Below are positions 21,969 to 30,094 of a DNA stretch of 30,094 nt, piece by piece. Positions within the stretch are counted from its first letter, which is position 1; the number at the start of each line of letters is the position of its first letter. This DNA is from a virus. The notes below the pieces were generated by a model. It saw only the letters and a program-made list of their open reading frames with translations, was not told the origin of the DNA and searched no databases. The stretch covers positions 1 to 30,094 of the IMG/VR virus record IMGVR_UViG_3300003876_000006. One strand, given 5' to 3'. The position numbers were made by a program, and so were the translations under genes.

Positions 21969-22555
21969 AAGCAACCGTATATTTCTTAGTAAAAGTTGTA
22001 GATGCCTATAACAATGATGTAACTCTATCCAATGGTCAGGTAATATTTGTTAATAATAGTGTTGATAGTGTCGAGCACGTTAATCGTGTGGGAGTCTTTA
22101 TCGACGGTCCTGCAGGATCTATGGCAAATCCCGGAGACTTACTTTTATTCCACCACAACATCTGCAGAGAATCTTGGAACAAGAAGAGTAAACGAAAAAG
22201 TGTTTTTTATATCAAAGATAATATTTACTATATACCAGTTACCGAGATATATATGATCAAAAAACAAGAGTGCGAGGACTGGGAAGCACTAGATCCTTAT
22301 GTCTTTGTGAAACCAATCCCTGCAGTAACTAGGAAGTTAAGTAATGGTCTTGAAGTCATGGAGGACTCTTATAAAAAGATGAAGGATTTAATGGGAATAG
22401 TAACCTACCCAAATAGGATATTACGTGAAGCAGGAGTTGAGGAAGGAGATTTAATAACGTTTATGCAGGACTCCGAGCACGAATTTAAAATAGGCGACCA
22501 AGTTCATTATAGAATGACCACAGATGACGTTTTAACAGTACATTATTGTTTATAG
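21965..22555 (+). CDS. Double GroES-like co-chaperonin
   Basis: A 196-aa protein that reads as two Cpn10-type folds. The first, residues ~20-100, has RVGVFIDGPAGS, NPGDLLLFHHN and YYIPVTEIYMIKK, matching the family's GxVxxxG, V-GD-VLF and ydIxxxxI elements. The second, residues ~135-196, repeats the pattern in GIVTYPNRILREAG, EEGDLITFMQDSEHEFKIGD and DVLTVHYCL. Phage co-chaperonins such as T4 gp31 work with host GroEL to fold the capsid protein, and this gene lies upstream of the packaging and head genes. A tandem arrangement is unusual. The 3' end overlaps the homing endonuclease frame, and insertion there may have changed its last residues. Confidence 0.6.
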   Translation: MKATVYFLVKVVDAYNNDVTLSNGQVIFVNNSVDSVEHVNRVGVFIDGPAGSMANPGDLLLFHHNICRESWNKKSKRKSVFYIKDNIYYIPVTEIYMIKKQECEDWEALDPYVFVKPIPAVTRKLSNGLEVMEDSYKKMKDLMGIVTYPNRILREAGVEEGDLITFMQDSEHEFKIGDQVHYRMTTDDVLTVHYCL

Positions 22556-23111
22556 ACATATAAGAGCGGACAATGGACAAGTATTTTATATAGGGCTAGG
22601 TAAATCAACGGACAGAGCTAAAAGTAAGTCGGGCAGAAATATTTACTGGAAAGAGATAATTGAACAAACTAGTTACAATATAGAGATTGTTGCCAAAAAT
22701 TTAAGTAAGGAAGAGGCTGTAGATTTAGAAAGATTACTGATAGAGGAGTACGATAATCTGTGTAATATAACATCAGGAGGGCAAGTAGGTTGTTTGGGGT
22801 ATAAGCATACCGAAGAGGCTAAGAGAAAGATTTCAAGATCTTCTAAGGACTACACAAGGTTTCCTTTGTCCTTAGATCATAAGAGAAGTCTAGCTGTTTT
22901 TAGAAGAGGTAAAAGGTGGAGTAAAGAATTGTACGACACTCATTGTTTACCAGTAGGCCAATATACAAAAAGGGGACAGTTTATAAAAGAGTGGAAATCT
23001 ACTACAGAAGCAGGAAGAGTATTAAATATTAACAGCGGAAATATCTCCTCATGTCGAAATGGCAATAGAATGTCGGCAGGAGGCTTTATTTGGAAGCATA
23101 TAAATAAGTAA
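22542..23111 (+). CDS. GIY-YIG homing endonuclease with NUMOD domains, non-ATG start
   Basis: The frame is open from CAG TAC ATT ATT at 22536 and has no ATG before the last quarter, so AUU at 22542 or 22545 is the likely start. The protein begins IIVYRHIRADNGQVFYIGLG, the VYRHI and FYIG elements of GIY-YIG nucleases. Arg in DRAKSKSGRN and Glu in EAVDLERLLIEEY are candidates for the catalytic pair. NUMOD3-like GYKHTEEAKRKIS follows, and the C-terminus GQFIKEWKSTTEAGRVLNI, then GNISSCRNG and GGFIWKHI is a NUMOD1-type DNA-binding repeat. It overlaps the GroES-like gene and abuts the terminase, the usual pattern of a free-standing mobile endonuclease. Confidence 0.78.
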   Translation: MIVYRHIRADNGQVFYIGLGKSTDRAKSKSGRNIYWKEIIEQTSYNIEIVAKNLSKEEAVDLERLLIEEYDNLCNITSGGQVGCLGYKHTEEAKRKISRSSKDYTRFPLSLDHKRSLAVFRRGKRWSKELYDTHCLPVGQYTKRGQFIKEWKSTTEAGRVLNINSGNISSCRNGNRMSAGGFIWKHINK

Positions 23112-23221
23112 TTATTAAAGGTTTAAGTCAAGATATAAAGTTAGCCCTTGACACAATACTCGAGGGTTTAGATTATCGGTTCTCAATTAAAGAGTTAGAG
23201 CCCGATGAGCTTAAACTTATA

Positions 23222-25768
23222 ATGAAGTCAAAATTATCCTCCTTTGACTCGGCTAAAGATTTACTGCAGAAATGGAAAGCTAGTCCAAATGCTCCAAGTA
23301 AGAGAGTACTCATGGAGTACGCAACTAAGACGGCTGATTCAGGCGAATCATCACTACACATACTAAGACGAGCTCTTAAAGCAAAAATCGATTTCAGAAA
23401 ACTCGATAAAAAAAGACATTATCTTGCAATAGAAACTAAAACTTATTTACTTGATTCAATTATGACCCTTCAAGCCTCGGTTAGAGAGTTGAATGAGATG
23501 ATCGAATCAGGAAACATTAACTTGAAGAAGAGAGAATTCAAGAGGGGGTTTGCAGAAAGGTATGCAGATGGAGAATTCTATCCAATAACAAACTATTACA
23601 AGGATTGGTATAATAAAGAAGAAGATGCTGTTGTAATAGATCCTAACGGCTCTCGAGGTAAGATCATTATTTTAGATGATTTAAAAGTACAGTTACCACA
23701 TCCTCCAAGAGAGAAGTCTAAAGTACTGTTCAATAAAAAGAAGAAAAAGGACCAGTACTGGCAGAGAGAAGAAATGCCGGCAGGACTTTCCATGGATAAT
23801 ATAGATCCTTTCTACGATTATATTATGGAGCAATTCCGTAGACGTAGAGAAGGCGTTTGGTTTATGAACAATGGAGCACCAACTTATTTAACTGGTAAAC
23901 ATTGGTTCCAATTACAATGGGGTAAAATGCTTGATGGAGATATTTACCCTAACTACAGAGAAGCTCAAAGAGATTTATTTTATCACAAAGAAGCTTGTAG
24001 GATTGACACTAGAAGTCTAGGACAAATATTTCTAAAGTCTCGACAAACGGGATATACTTATGGAGCTGTATCAGATGCAGTAGAAGTATCTACCTCTACA
24101 AATAATATCAAAGTAGGGCTTACTAGTATGACCGAAGATGATGCCAAGTATGCATTTGCTAAACAACTTTACGTCTTTCAAGAGCTACCTTTTTTCTTCC
24201 AACCGATATTAAAAAGTCGACCAGACTCCGTTACCCGTTTAGAGTTTGGTAGGCCATCTAATGCGTCTAAGGAAGCAAAGAAGGCAAAAGATACAACCAA
24301 CAAAGGTTACTTAAATACAGGATCCGATTACCAAGCTACAAAAGAGAAAGCGTATGATGGACAGACCTTGAGAGAGTACATAGGAGATGAGTTTATGAAG
24401 TGGAACAAAATCTCCTACATAGAACACTTCAATACATTGTTACCTACCATGTTCAGGGGAGGTAGGGTGACTGGAAAATGTTTTTTAGGGTCTACAATGG
24501 GTAAAATGTTGGAAGGAGGAGAGGAAGGTAAATCCCTATATCTATCTTCTAAAGTTAGAGATAGGATGGAATCAGGGCACACCCCTACTAAATTATACTC
24601 CTACTTCATGCCGGCTCATAAGAATTATGAAGCTTGTATTGATAGATATGGTAAGTGTTGGGAGAAAACGCCACCTAAAGGAACTCTAAATACATTTGGA
24701 GATCCTATATTAAAAGGCTCTATACTTCAAATAAAGGATCTCTATGAAGAGGCTAGGAGACAGGGAGATAAAGCCCTGAATAATACCTACAGGCAAACTC
24801 CTATGACAGAGGCCCATGCTATGCGTGACGAGGCTGAATCTTGTGTATTCAACTTAGTAAAGCTTTTAGATCAAACAGATAATAATGATGCACACGAAAT
24901 TGAAGATACTAAAACAGTAAGAGGAACATTTGAGTGGAAGGATGGTATTAGGTTTACAGAAGTAGAGTGGTTTCCTAGCCCCAACGGAAGATTTGTAGTT
25001 TGGTGGATGCCTAATCACATAGATGGAACAGGGGCCTTACGTAATAATGTCCAACTAAGAAATGGTAGATTCTACCCTATGAATGACTTCGGGTGTATTG
25101 GAGTTGATTCATACGGATCTTATGTACAAGGTAAAAATAAACAGTCTAAAGGATCTGCACACGCATACGCTAAAGATAATAATGTCGGGGTCGTAGGTAA
25201 TAGGTTTTTGTTTGAGTATATAGATAAGCCACCAACACAAGATATATTTAACGAAGATATTATTAAAGCTGCATGGTTTTATGGACTTCCAATATTAGCA
25301 GAGAATAATCGTAAGGATTTTGTTAAGTATTGCTATCTAACTGAACCAAATAGTTGCCGTCCTTTCAATCTCAACAGAATTGATAAGATAAGAAGTAAAT
25401 TGACGGGAGATGATTTAGTATTAGGAGGTCAGGTAATGAAAGCTCAAGACGTTCTTAGCTTACATGAAAATGCAATACGTACATACATTCAAAGATATGT
25501 TGGTAAGAAAACTGATGAAAGATTCAGAGTAGATGAGGAATTGAATACTATAGGATTTATGCCTTTTCAACGCACTCTGTATGACTGGATGGTGTTTGAT
25601 CCTGTTAAGAGAACAGCCCATGATGCTACGATTTCATCAGGTTTGGCAATCATGGGAGCACTACGTCATAAGTACCAACCTGCACCAAAAAAATCTGGCT
25701 CTAAAAAAACTGTATCTTTGTTAAGAAAGTACTCCAACACAGGAGACATAGGACAGCTTATAACTTAA
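23222..25768 (+). CDS. terL: Terminase large subunit
   Basis: An 848-aa packaging motor. The ATPase shows LKSRQTGYTYG (residues 271-281), the KSRQxGxT form of Walker A seen in terminases, and YIGDEFMKW (~385-393) as Walker B with Asp-Glu. The nuclease domain has IGVDSYGSYV (Asp ~629), AENNRKDFVKYC and AHDATISSGLAIM (Asp ~801), the acidic set of the RNase H-like fold. It cuts concatemeric DNA and drives it into the prohead through the portal. The length fits crAss-like terminases. The ATG at 23222 is used here, but the frame stays open to 23108 and upstream codons look coding (GLSQDIKLALDTILEGLDYR), so a longer form starting at AUU 23111 is possible. Confidence 0.9.
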   Translation: MKSKLSSFDSAKDLLQKWKASPNAPSKRVLMEYATKTADSGESSLHILRRALKAKIDFRKLDKKRHYLAIETKTYLLDSIMTLQASVRELNEMIESGNINLKKREFKRGFAERYADGEFYPITNYYKDWYNKEEDAVVIDPNGSRGKIIILDDLKVQLPHPPREKSKVLFNKKKKKDQYWQREEMPAGLSMDNIDPFYDYIMEQFRRRREGVWFMNNGAPTYLTGKHWFQLQWGKMLDGDIYPNYREAQRDLFYHKEACRIDTRSLGQIFLKSRQTGYTYGAVSDAVEVSTSTNNIKVGLTSMTEDDAKYAFAKQLYVFQELPFFFQPILKSRPDSVTRLEFGRPSNASKEAKKAKDTTNKGYLNTGSDYQATKEKAYDGQTLREYIGDEFMKWNKISYIEHFNTLLPTMFRGGRVTGKCFLGSTMGKMLEGGEEGKSLYLSSKVRDRMESGHTPTKLYSYFMPAHKNYEACIDRYGKCWEKTPPKGTLNTFGDPILKGSILQIKDLYEEARRQGDKALNNTYRQTPMTEAHAMRDEAESCVFNLVKLLDQTDNNDAHEIEDTKTVRGTFEWKDGIRFTEVEWFPSPNGRFVVWWMPNHIDGTGALRNNVQLRNGRFYPMNDFGCIGVDSYGSYVQGKNKQSKGSAHAYAKDNNVGVVGNRFLFEYIDKPPTQDIFNEDIIKAAWFYGLPILAENNRKDFVKYCYLTEPNSCRPFNLNRIDKIRSKLTGDDLVLGGQVMKAQDVLSLHENAIRTYIQRYVGKKTDERFRVDEELNTIGFMPFQRTLYDWMVFDPVKRTAHDATISSGLAIMGALRHKYQPAPKKSGSKKTVSLLRKYSNTGDIGQLIT

Positions 25769-25780
25769 TGTAGTATTATA

Positions 25781-28255
25781 TTGAAACGTCTAAACAAAAA
25801 ACAACTTAAAGTCGCAAACAAGAGAGCGTTCCCCGACCCTCTCGCTCCTTACTCGGAGAAGATTACCGATGAGTATGGAATGCGAATGGCAAAATTAATA
25901 GAGTATGAGTGGTTCTACATAAAAAGTGGAAATACTTATGGCAACTTCTTCGATAAAAACCTAAAGTTTGATAAACTTAGGCGTTATGCTCGAGGGGAGC
26001 AATCTACAGATTTGTATAAGAAACTGATAGGGGATGGAACTGATGGAGCTACCTATTCAAACTATGATTGGAGGCCAATACAAACCTTACCTAAATTCAT
26101 AAAACTTATAGTTAACCAAATGGTTGAACGTCTATATGAAATAGATGCTCAAGCTGTAGATGGTGTATCACAAGGTTTAAGAGATGATTTCAAAGACATC
26201 CTTAGAAAGAACATGGTTTCAAAAGGCATGTTAGAGGATGGTAAGAACTTACTCAACATAGATTTAATGCCGGGAGATGAAATCCCCGAATCGGACGAAG
26301 AGCTAGAACTACACATGAAGCTCAAGTATAAGCCATCTATAGAGGTAGCTATTGAAGAAGCTTTAAAATACACATTACAATACAATGGATATCCTGAAAT
26401 ACAAAGACAAATACTAACAGATCTTGTTACTATAGGTATCAGTAGTGTACGCCATAGCACGGATCCAACTAAAGGTATTCAAGTGGAATACCGTGACGTA
26501 GCTGATGGTGTGTGGTCATATCCTGAAAAGCCTGACTTTAGTAACGTTTACTATGATGGTTATGTGAAGCGTATGACTCTAAATGAACTTCAAAGAATTT
26601 CAGGAAGAAAGTTCACAAAAGAGGAATTAGACAAGTTTAAAAATGTATCTAACGAATGGCAATCTTACAACAGAATATCAAATCAATTTTGGTATAGGGG
26701 AGAAGATCTGCCAAGCTATCTGGTCGATGTATTATTCTTTTCTTATAAAACTACTAAAAGTACTAAGTACAAGAAAAAGTACAGGCGTGATGGAGGTTAC
26801 ACCATAAGTGAAAGAGATGATGATTTTGAGAAGCCACAAGAAATTTATGACAAGGAGAAGGAAACTGGTACAAAGGAATTTGATATACTAGAAGATGTAA
26901 TTGACACTATATTTGAAGGAGCTTTAGTATTAGGTAGCGACATGTTATTTAATTATGGAGAGCAGGAAAACATGATAAGACCCGAAGGATTTATCAAAAA
27001 CAATGTATCAAGCTCAACTGTTTTTTATGCACCTGAAATCTATCAAGGGAGAATACAATCTCTAACTGAAAGAGCTGTACAGACTATCGATCAACTACAA
27101 CAAATAAAAATTAAGATACAACAGTTCATTGCCAAAGCTAAACCAAACGGTATTTGGTTAGATGTAGATGGCTTACAAGAGGTAGATCTTGGAGAAGGTC
27201 AATTCTTCTCACCATTAGAATTGGTGAAGTATTACGATCAGACTGGTAATTTAATAGGAACCAGTAAACTTGCCGAAGGAGGTTTTAATAATGGCTATAT
27301 GCCAATAAAAGAGCTTAACAATGGCAATATTTCAGGATTAGAGCAATTAATGGGAGCATACAACTTTCATCTTAATATACTAAGGGATGATGTAGGTATA
27401 GGAGCAGGAGCAGATGCTACGCTACCTGACCCTCGTACTGCTGTGAGAGTTCAGGAACAAGTGCAAGTAAGATCTAATGTTGCTACGCGATACGTATTAG
27501 AAGGACAACTATCCATCACCCAACGTCTTTGTAATGGTCTAGCACTTCGATTAAAAGATATTTTCAAATTCCCTAACTTGAGGGATGCGTATATAAATTC
27601 TATAGGTAAAATTAATGTAGATGTGATTAAGTCTCTTGACAACTTACACCTACATGATTACGGTATTACAATCAAACTTAAACCGGATTCACAGGAAAGA
27701 GCTATGCTCGAGCAAAATATCCAAGCTGAAATTGCAGCAGGAGGTATATCTACGACAGATGGCATTGATATCAGAAAGGTTGGTAATTTAACCTTGGCCA
27801 ATGAGATGCTTAAAATCCGCAAGGATAAGCATGAAAGGAAGATACAAGAGCGAGAACTTGAAAAAATAAAAGCTACAGGAGAAAGTAATGCTCAAGCAGC
27901 TCAAGCAGCTTCCCAAGGTAAGATGGCAGAGATTGAACTTAGTAATAAGGGTAAGCTCGATGCTATTAAAGAAGAACGTACCAATATTGAAACCAAGATT
28001 GCAGCCGAGAAAGATGCCAATGCATTTCTTATGGATAAAGAATATGCACTTAAATACGGTATGACAAGCGTTGAGGCTCAAACCCGTCAACAAGAGGTTG
28101 AGCGTTCAGAAGATCGAAAGGACAAAAGAACTGCAATACAAGCGAGTCAACAATCTCAAATGAAACAGGCAAACGATACGGACAACCCCATCGATTTTAA
28201 CTCACAATACTCAAGTGTAGAAGGCGAGATTAACGTCAACTCTCTACGTGTTTAG
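25781..28255 (+). CDS. Portal protein
   Basis: An 824-aa protein starting with TTG; the ATG upstream is followed at once by a stop, and the N-terminal sequence FPDPLAPYSEKITDEYGMRM reads as real protein. The core (~residues 100-650) is that of a large podovirus/crAss-type portal, with LPKFIKLIVNQMVERLYE early and a helix-rich stem (NLHLHDYGITIKLKPDSQ). Residues ~680-770 form a long charged coiled coil (KHERKIQERELEKIKATGES, then Ala/Gln-rich AQAAQAASQG). The C-terminus is polar. It forms the ring through which DNA enters and to which the tail binds. Its place 12 nt after the terminase and before scaffold and capsid genes supports the call. Confidence 0.86.
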   Translation: MKRLNKKQLKVANKRAFPDPLAPYSEKITDEYGMRMAKLIEYEWFYIKSGNTYGNFFDKNLKFDKLRRYARGEQSTDLYKKLIGDGTDGATYSNYDWRPIQTLPKFIKLIVNQMVERLYEIDAQAVDGVSQGLRDDFKDILRKNMVSKGMLEDGKNLLNIDLMPGDEIPESDEELELHMKLKYKPSIEVAIEEALKYTLQYNGYPEIQRQILTDLVTIGISSVRHSTDPTKGIQVEYRDVADGVWSYPEKPDFSNVYYDGYVKRMTLNELQRISGRKFTKEELDKFKNVSNEWQSYNRISNQFWYRGEDLPSYLVDVLFFSYKTTKSTKYKKKYRRDGGYTISERDDDFEKPQEIYDKEKETGTKEFDILEDVIDTIFEGALVLGSDMLFNYGEQENMIRPEGFIKNNVSSSTVFYAPEIYQGRIQSLTERAVQTIDQLQQIKIKIQQFIAKAKPNGIWLDVDGLQEVDLGEGQFFSPLELVKYYDQTGNLIGTSKLAEGGFNNGYMPIKELNNGNISGLEQLMGAYNFHLNILRDDVGIGAGADATLPDPRTAVRVQEQVQVRSNVATRYVLEGQLSITQRLCNGLALRLKDIFKFPNLRDAYINSIGKINVDVIKSLDNLHLHDYGITIKLKPDSQERAMLEQNIQAEIAAGGISTTDGIDIRKVGNLTLANEMLKIRKDKHERKIQERELEKIKATGESNAQAAQAASQGKMAEIELSNKGKLDAIKEERTNIETKIAAEKDANAFLMDKEYALKYGMTSVEAQTRQQEVERSEDRKDKRTAIQASQQSQMKQANDTDNPIDFNSQYSSVEGEINVNSLRV

Positions 28256-28283
28256 ACGAAAAAAAGCGCGTATATATATTGTA

Positions 28284-28291
28284 TATATTTG
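28284..28291 (+). promoter_or_regulatory. -7 box (TATATTTG) before the head genes
   Basis: TATATTTG is a full match to TAnnTTTG in the 74-nt gap between portal and scaffold genes, within alternating TA sequence. It could drive the scaffold and capsid genes separately from the packaging genes. No -33 TTG at standard spacing is present, and the surrounding TA repeats make chance matches more likely. Confidence 0.35.
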
Positions 28292-28329
28292 TCTATATAG
28301 AAATTGAATCAAATTAAATTAAATAAAAA

Positions 28330-28485
28330 ATGGCACTATTTAAAAAGAGCAACGATAATTCGTCTCGTGCAGTCGACATTATCAAGGGAATTAAACCGCA
28401 AGGAGAGCCCCAAGATCCACCAGTAGATCCACCAGTAGATCCTCAAGATCCACCACAAGACCCACCGGCTGATCCCACCGGCTGA
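28330..28485 (+). CDS. Scaffold-like protein, N-terminal fragment (proline-rich)
   Basis: A 51-aa frame beginning MALFKKSNDNSSRAVDIIKG, followed by DPP[VQA] units coded by 12-nt repeats, and ending at TGA 28483-28485. The next gene is in the same frame and starts only seven codons later. A perfect 13-bp tandem duplication, CCCACCGGCTGAT (28461-28486), creates the stop. The amphipathic start plus Pro-Asp linker is a familiar front end for head scaffold proteins, so this is probably the first part of one ~355-aa protein. Confidence 0.6.
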   Translation: MALFKKSNDNSSRAVDIIKGIKPQGEPQDPPVDPPVDPQDPPQDPPADPTG

Positions 28486-28506
28486 TCCACCATTACGGAA
28501 GAGTCT

Positions 28507-29397
28507 ATGTTTAATTTTTTGAGCGAGAAGCTCAATAAACCGATTAACTCATTAGACGATTTAGTAACAGTACCGGAGTTAGATCCCGAGCTTAAACAGC
28601 TCAAGGATTGGAAAGACAAGACTGGATTGAGCTTATTGAAATTCTCGGATTATAATCGAGACTTCTCTAAAATGGCAGATGTAGACGTAGCAAGAGAGAT
28701 TCTTGCACAAGAATACGAAAACCTGACATCAGAGGAACTTGATTTCGTAATGAAAGACTATGTCTTTAACGAAGATGAGGATAACGAAAGTGATAAAATG
28801 GCTAAAGGCGTTAAGCTAAAGCGATTTGCTGCCGATGGCAGAAAACAGTTAGAGTCCAACCGATTGAACTTAGTTCCATCAGAAGGGCAAGGTCTAACAG
28901 AGGAGCAACAAAAGGATCTTCAACTTGCCAAGCAAGTAAAGGAACAGCAAGAGCAACAACAAACTGGTGCAGTTCAATACAAGAAGAGCCTTGAGAAAGC
29001 AGCCTTATCTCTGAAAGCTGTTAACATGCAGTTGTCGGATGACTTAAACATCAACTACGATGTAGCGGAAGGTGATCGAAGATCTCTTCCTGAACTAGTA
29101 GAAAAAATGCCACATTGGTATAATGAGGATGGAACAGTCAACCACGAATCTATTGTTAAAGATGCTTTAATTATCAGAGAATATCCAAACATGATCAAGA
29201 AGGCCTTCGAGCAAGGCATATCTGTAGGAACAGAGAATAAGATCAATAAGGATAAAAACTTGACACTCGACCCCGGTAAAGAGCCAGTTAGAGGTCAAGG
29301 CACACCAAAAAAGGGTAATATCAACGACGTTGTTGATGGTATTACTGGAGGTACTAAAAGGCAAAAGCGTTTTAAATTCAAGCCTCAAAAAGAGTAA
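28507..29397 (+). CDS. Scaffold-like head protein
   Basis: A 296-aa, highly charged, mostly helical protein without cysteines, lying between portal and capsid genes, the classical place for a scaffold or internal head protein. Acidic and Gln-rich helices run from ~90 to 170 (EEQQKDLQLAKQVKEQQEQQ), and the C-terminus is basic (KRQKRFKFKPQKE), as in scaffolds that contact the capsid shell. The ATG at 28507 has GGAAGAG 4-10 nt upstream and could work alone. The frame is, however, continuous with the 51-aa proline-rich fragment except for one TGA, so the natural product may be longer. Confidence 0.65.
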   Translation: MFNFLSEKLNKPINSLDDLVTVPELDPELKQLKDWKDKTGLSLLKFSDYNRDFSKMADVDVAREILAQEYENLTSEELDFVMKDYVFNEDEDNESDKMAKGVKLKRFAADGRKQLESNRLNLVPSEGQGLTEEQQKDLQLAKQVKEQQEQQQTGAVQYKKSLEKAALSLKAVNMQLSDDLNINYDVAEGDRRSLPELVEKMPHWYNEDGTVNHESIVKDALIIREYPNMIKKAFEQGISVGTENKINKDKNLTLDPGKEPVRGQGTPKKGNINDVVDGITGGTKRQKRFKFKPQKE

Positions 29398-29431
29398 AAA
29401 AAGAATGTTTAATTTAATTTGATTAATAACA

Positions 29432-30094
29432 ATGGCATTAGCTGCAACACCTACGTTTCAGTTGCAACCGAGTTCAATCAAGACTGCAGTTCCAACGAAC
29501 TACATTGATATCTTTGATTATACAACTCAGTACGCACCTGACGCATACGAAAAGCTCATATCTATCTATGGCGATCAATCTTTAACAGGAATGATCTTTA
29601 ACATGGGTAACGAGGAGCCGATCTCTTCTGACCAATATATTTGGACAGAGAAAGGTCGATTACATACAGCCTATACTGACGTTGCACGTTCAGGAAATGT
29701 GTTTACCAAAGCCGATCACGTTTATCGTGTTGGTGAGGTAGTAGCATGTTCCGGTAACGGTAACTCACAATTAGGACGTATTACTGCTGTAGATCCAAAT
29801 ACCTTTACTGCATTGCCTTACAAGGCTGCAGGATGGCAAGTTGGAACAGCAAATATTAAGACGTTTATTAACCACTCGGAATTCCAAAAAGGAACTGGTG
29901 GTATGGAAGGAAGTTTAGAAACCGACTTTACGGTTTTACGTAACAAAACTATCATCGAGAAGGACAACTACTTAGCTAGTGGTTCTGAAATTACTCAAGA
30001 TTCTTGGGTAGAAACTGATAACGGCGGATTTGTATGGTACTTACAATCTGAATTGGATGGTCGTAGACGATTCGAGGACAGAATTGAAATGGGT
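29432..30094 (+). CDS. Major capsid protein, crAss-like (N-terminal part)
   Basis: The frame from ATG 29432 stays open to the window edge (221 codons); the family is about 490-500 residues, so a little under half is present. It begins MALAATPTFQLQPSSIKTAV and contains DHVYRVGEVVACSGN, followed by a small beta insertion, then TQDSWVETDNGGFVWYLQSE and RRRFEDRIEMG. The last part resembles the conserved QxxWVE-x-G-WYLxSE-x-RFED stretch that I associate with crAss-like HK97-fold capsid proteins. The position after portal and scaffold supports this. The A-rich leader (TTGATTAATAACA) is typical of highly expressed genes here. Confidence 0.82.
   Translation, partial: MALAATPTFQLQPSSIKTAVPTNYIDIFDYTTQYAPDAYEKLISIYGDQSLTGMIFNMGNEEPISSDQYIWTEKGRLHTAYTDVARSGNVFTKADHVYRVGEVVACSGNGNSQLGRITAVDPNTFTALPYKAAGWQVGTANIKTFINHSEFQKGTGGMEGSLETDFTVLRNKTIIEKDNYLASGSEITQDSWVETDNGGFVWYLQSELDGRRRFEDRIEMG

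Noticed and set aside
22794-23111. A 105-aa gene starting with TTG at 22794.
   Set aside because: The same frame runs uninterrupted back to 22536 and encodes the GIY-YIG catalytic domain; the TTG is internal.
28412-28486. Short repeats in the proline-rich segment considered as a CRISPR-like or origin iteron array.
   Set aside because: The units are 12-nt codon repeats for DPPx within an open frame, with no spacers.
28330-29397. Recoding of TGA as a sense codon throughout this phage, as in some crAss-like phages.
   Set aside because: TGA is the true stop of several compact genes (for example at 7838-7840 and 21966-21968), and no gene other than the scaffold has an interior TGA. General recoding is not supported.

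Overview
The window is a stretch of a lytic-type, crAss-like bacteriophage genome from a Bacteroidetes host, most likely an aquatic or marine member of the Flavobacteriia. Three things support this. A packaging/head block encodes a large terminase, an ~824-aa portal with a long charged C-terminal coil, a scaffold-like protein and the beginning of a crAss-type major capsid protein. Promoters resemble the Bacteroidetes form (TTG ... TAnnTTTG), with A-rich leaders instead of strong Shine-Dalgarno sites. One gene carries a type IX secretion sorting domain, a system found only in Bacteroidetes. The DNA is AT-rich and nearly all of it is coding. Family assignments come from reading motifs; no database search was run. 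Layout: (1) 42-5157, leftward replication/nucleic-acid operon: SF2 helicase, PP-loop (PAPS-reductase-like) protein, a 66-aa protein, a VRR-NUC nuclease, and a 765-aa protein that joins a DExH helicase to what looks like a family-A polymerase core. (2) 5158-5273, divergent control region with a well-formed leftward promoter, a palindrome lying on its -7 box and a rightward -7 box. (3) 5274-8932, rightward accessory genes: small serine recombinase, DEDDh 3'-5' exoribonuclease, an HExxH protein and several unknowns. The last unknown has a predicted H-type RNA pseudoknot directly before its start codon. (4) 8933-11148: a virion-like protein with its own terminator, a winged-helix protein and the T9SS-cargo-like secreted protein. 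(5) 11188-21589, tail-fibre and lysis region: duplicated small module, two large fibre/tailspike genes sharing an N-terminal adaptor, a membrane/coiled-coil protein, an amidase endolysin and a spanin-like protein; the second fibre is broken by a frameshift. (6) 21714-30094: a gene behind ten AAATC repeats, a double GroES-like protein, a GIY-YIG homing endonuclease squeezed between genes, then terminase, portal, scaffold (interrupted by an in-frame TGA) and capsid. The transcription units can be read from intrinsic terminators at about 9956, 17539 and 21613, each followed closely by a TA[TC]CTTT[GA]-type promoter box. This gives a punctuated late region: fibres and adaptors, then lysis, then a second fibre, then chaperonin, packaging and head genes. 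The leftward block appears to supply replication functions, and the operator-like site between the two arms is the natural candidate for an early switch. The most unusual features are the phage-encoded T9SS substrate, the pseudoknot, the helicase-polymerase fusion, the pentanucleotide leader repeat, and two places (about 20270 and 28483) where a reading frame that should be continuous is interrupted.
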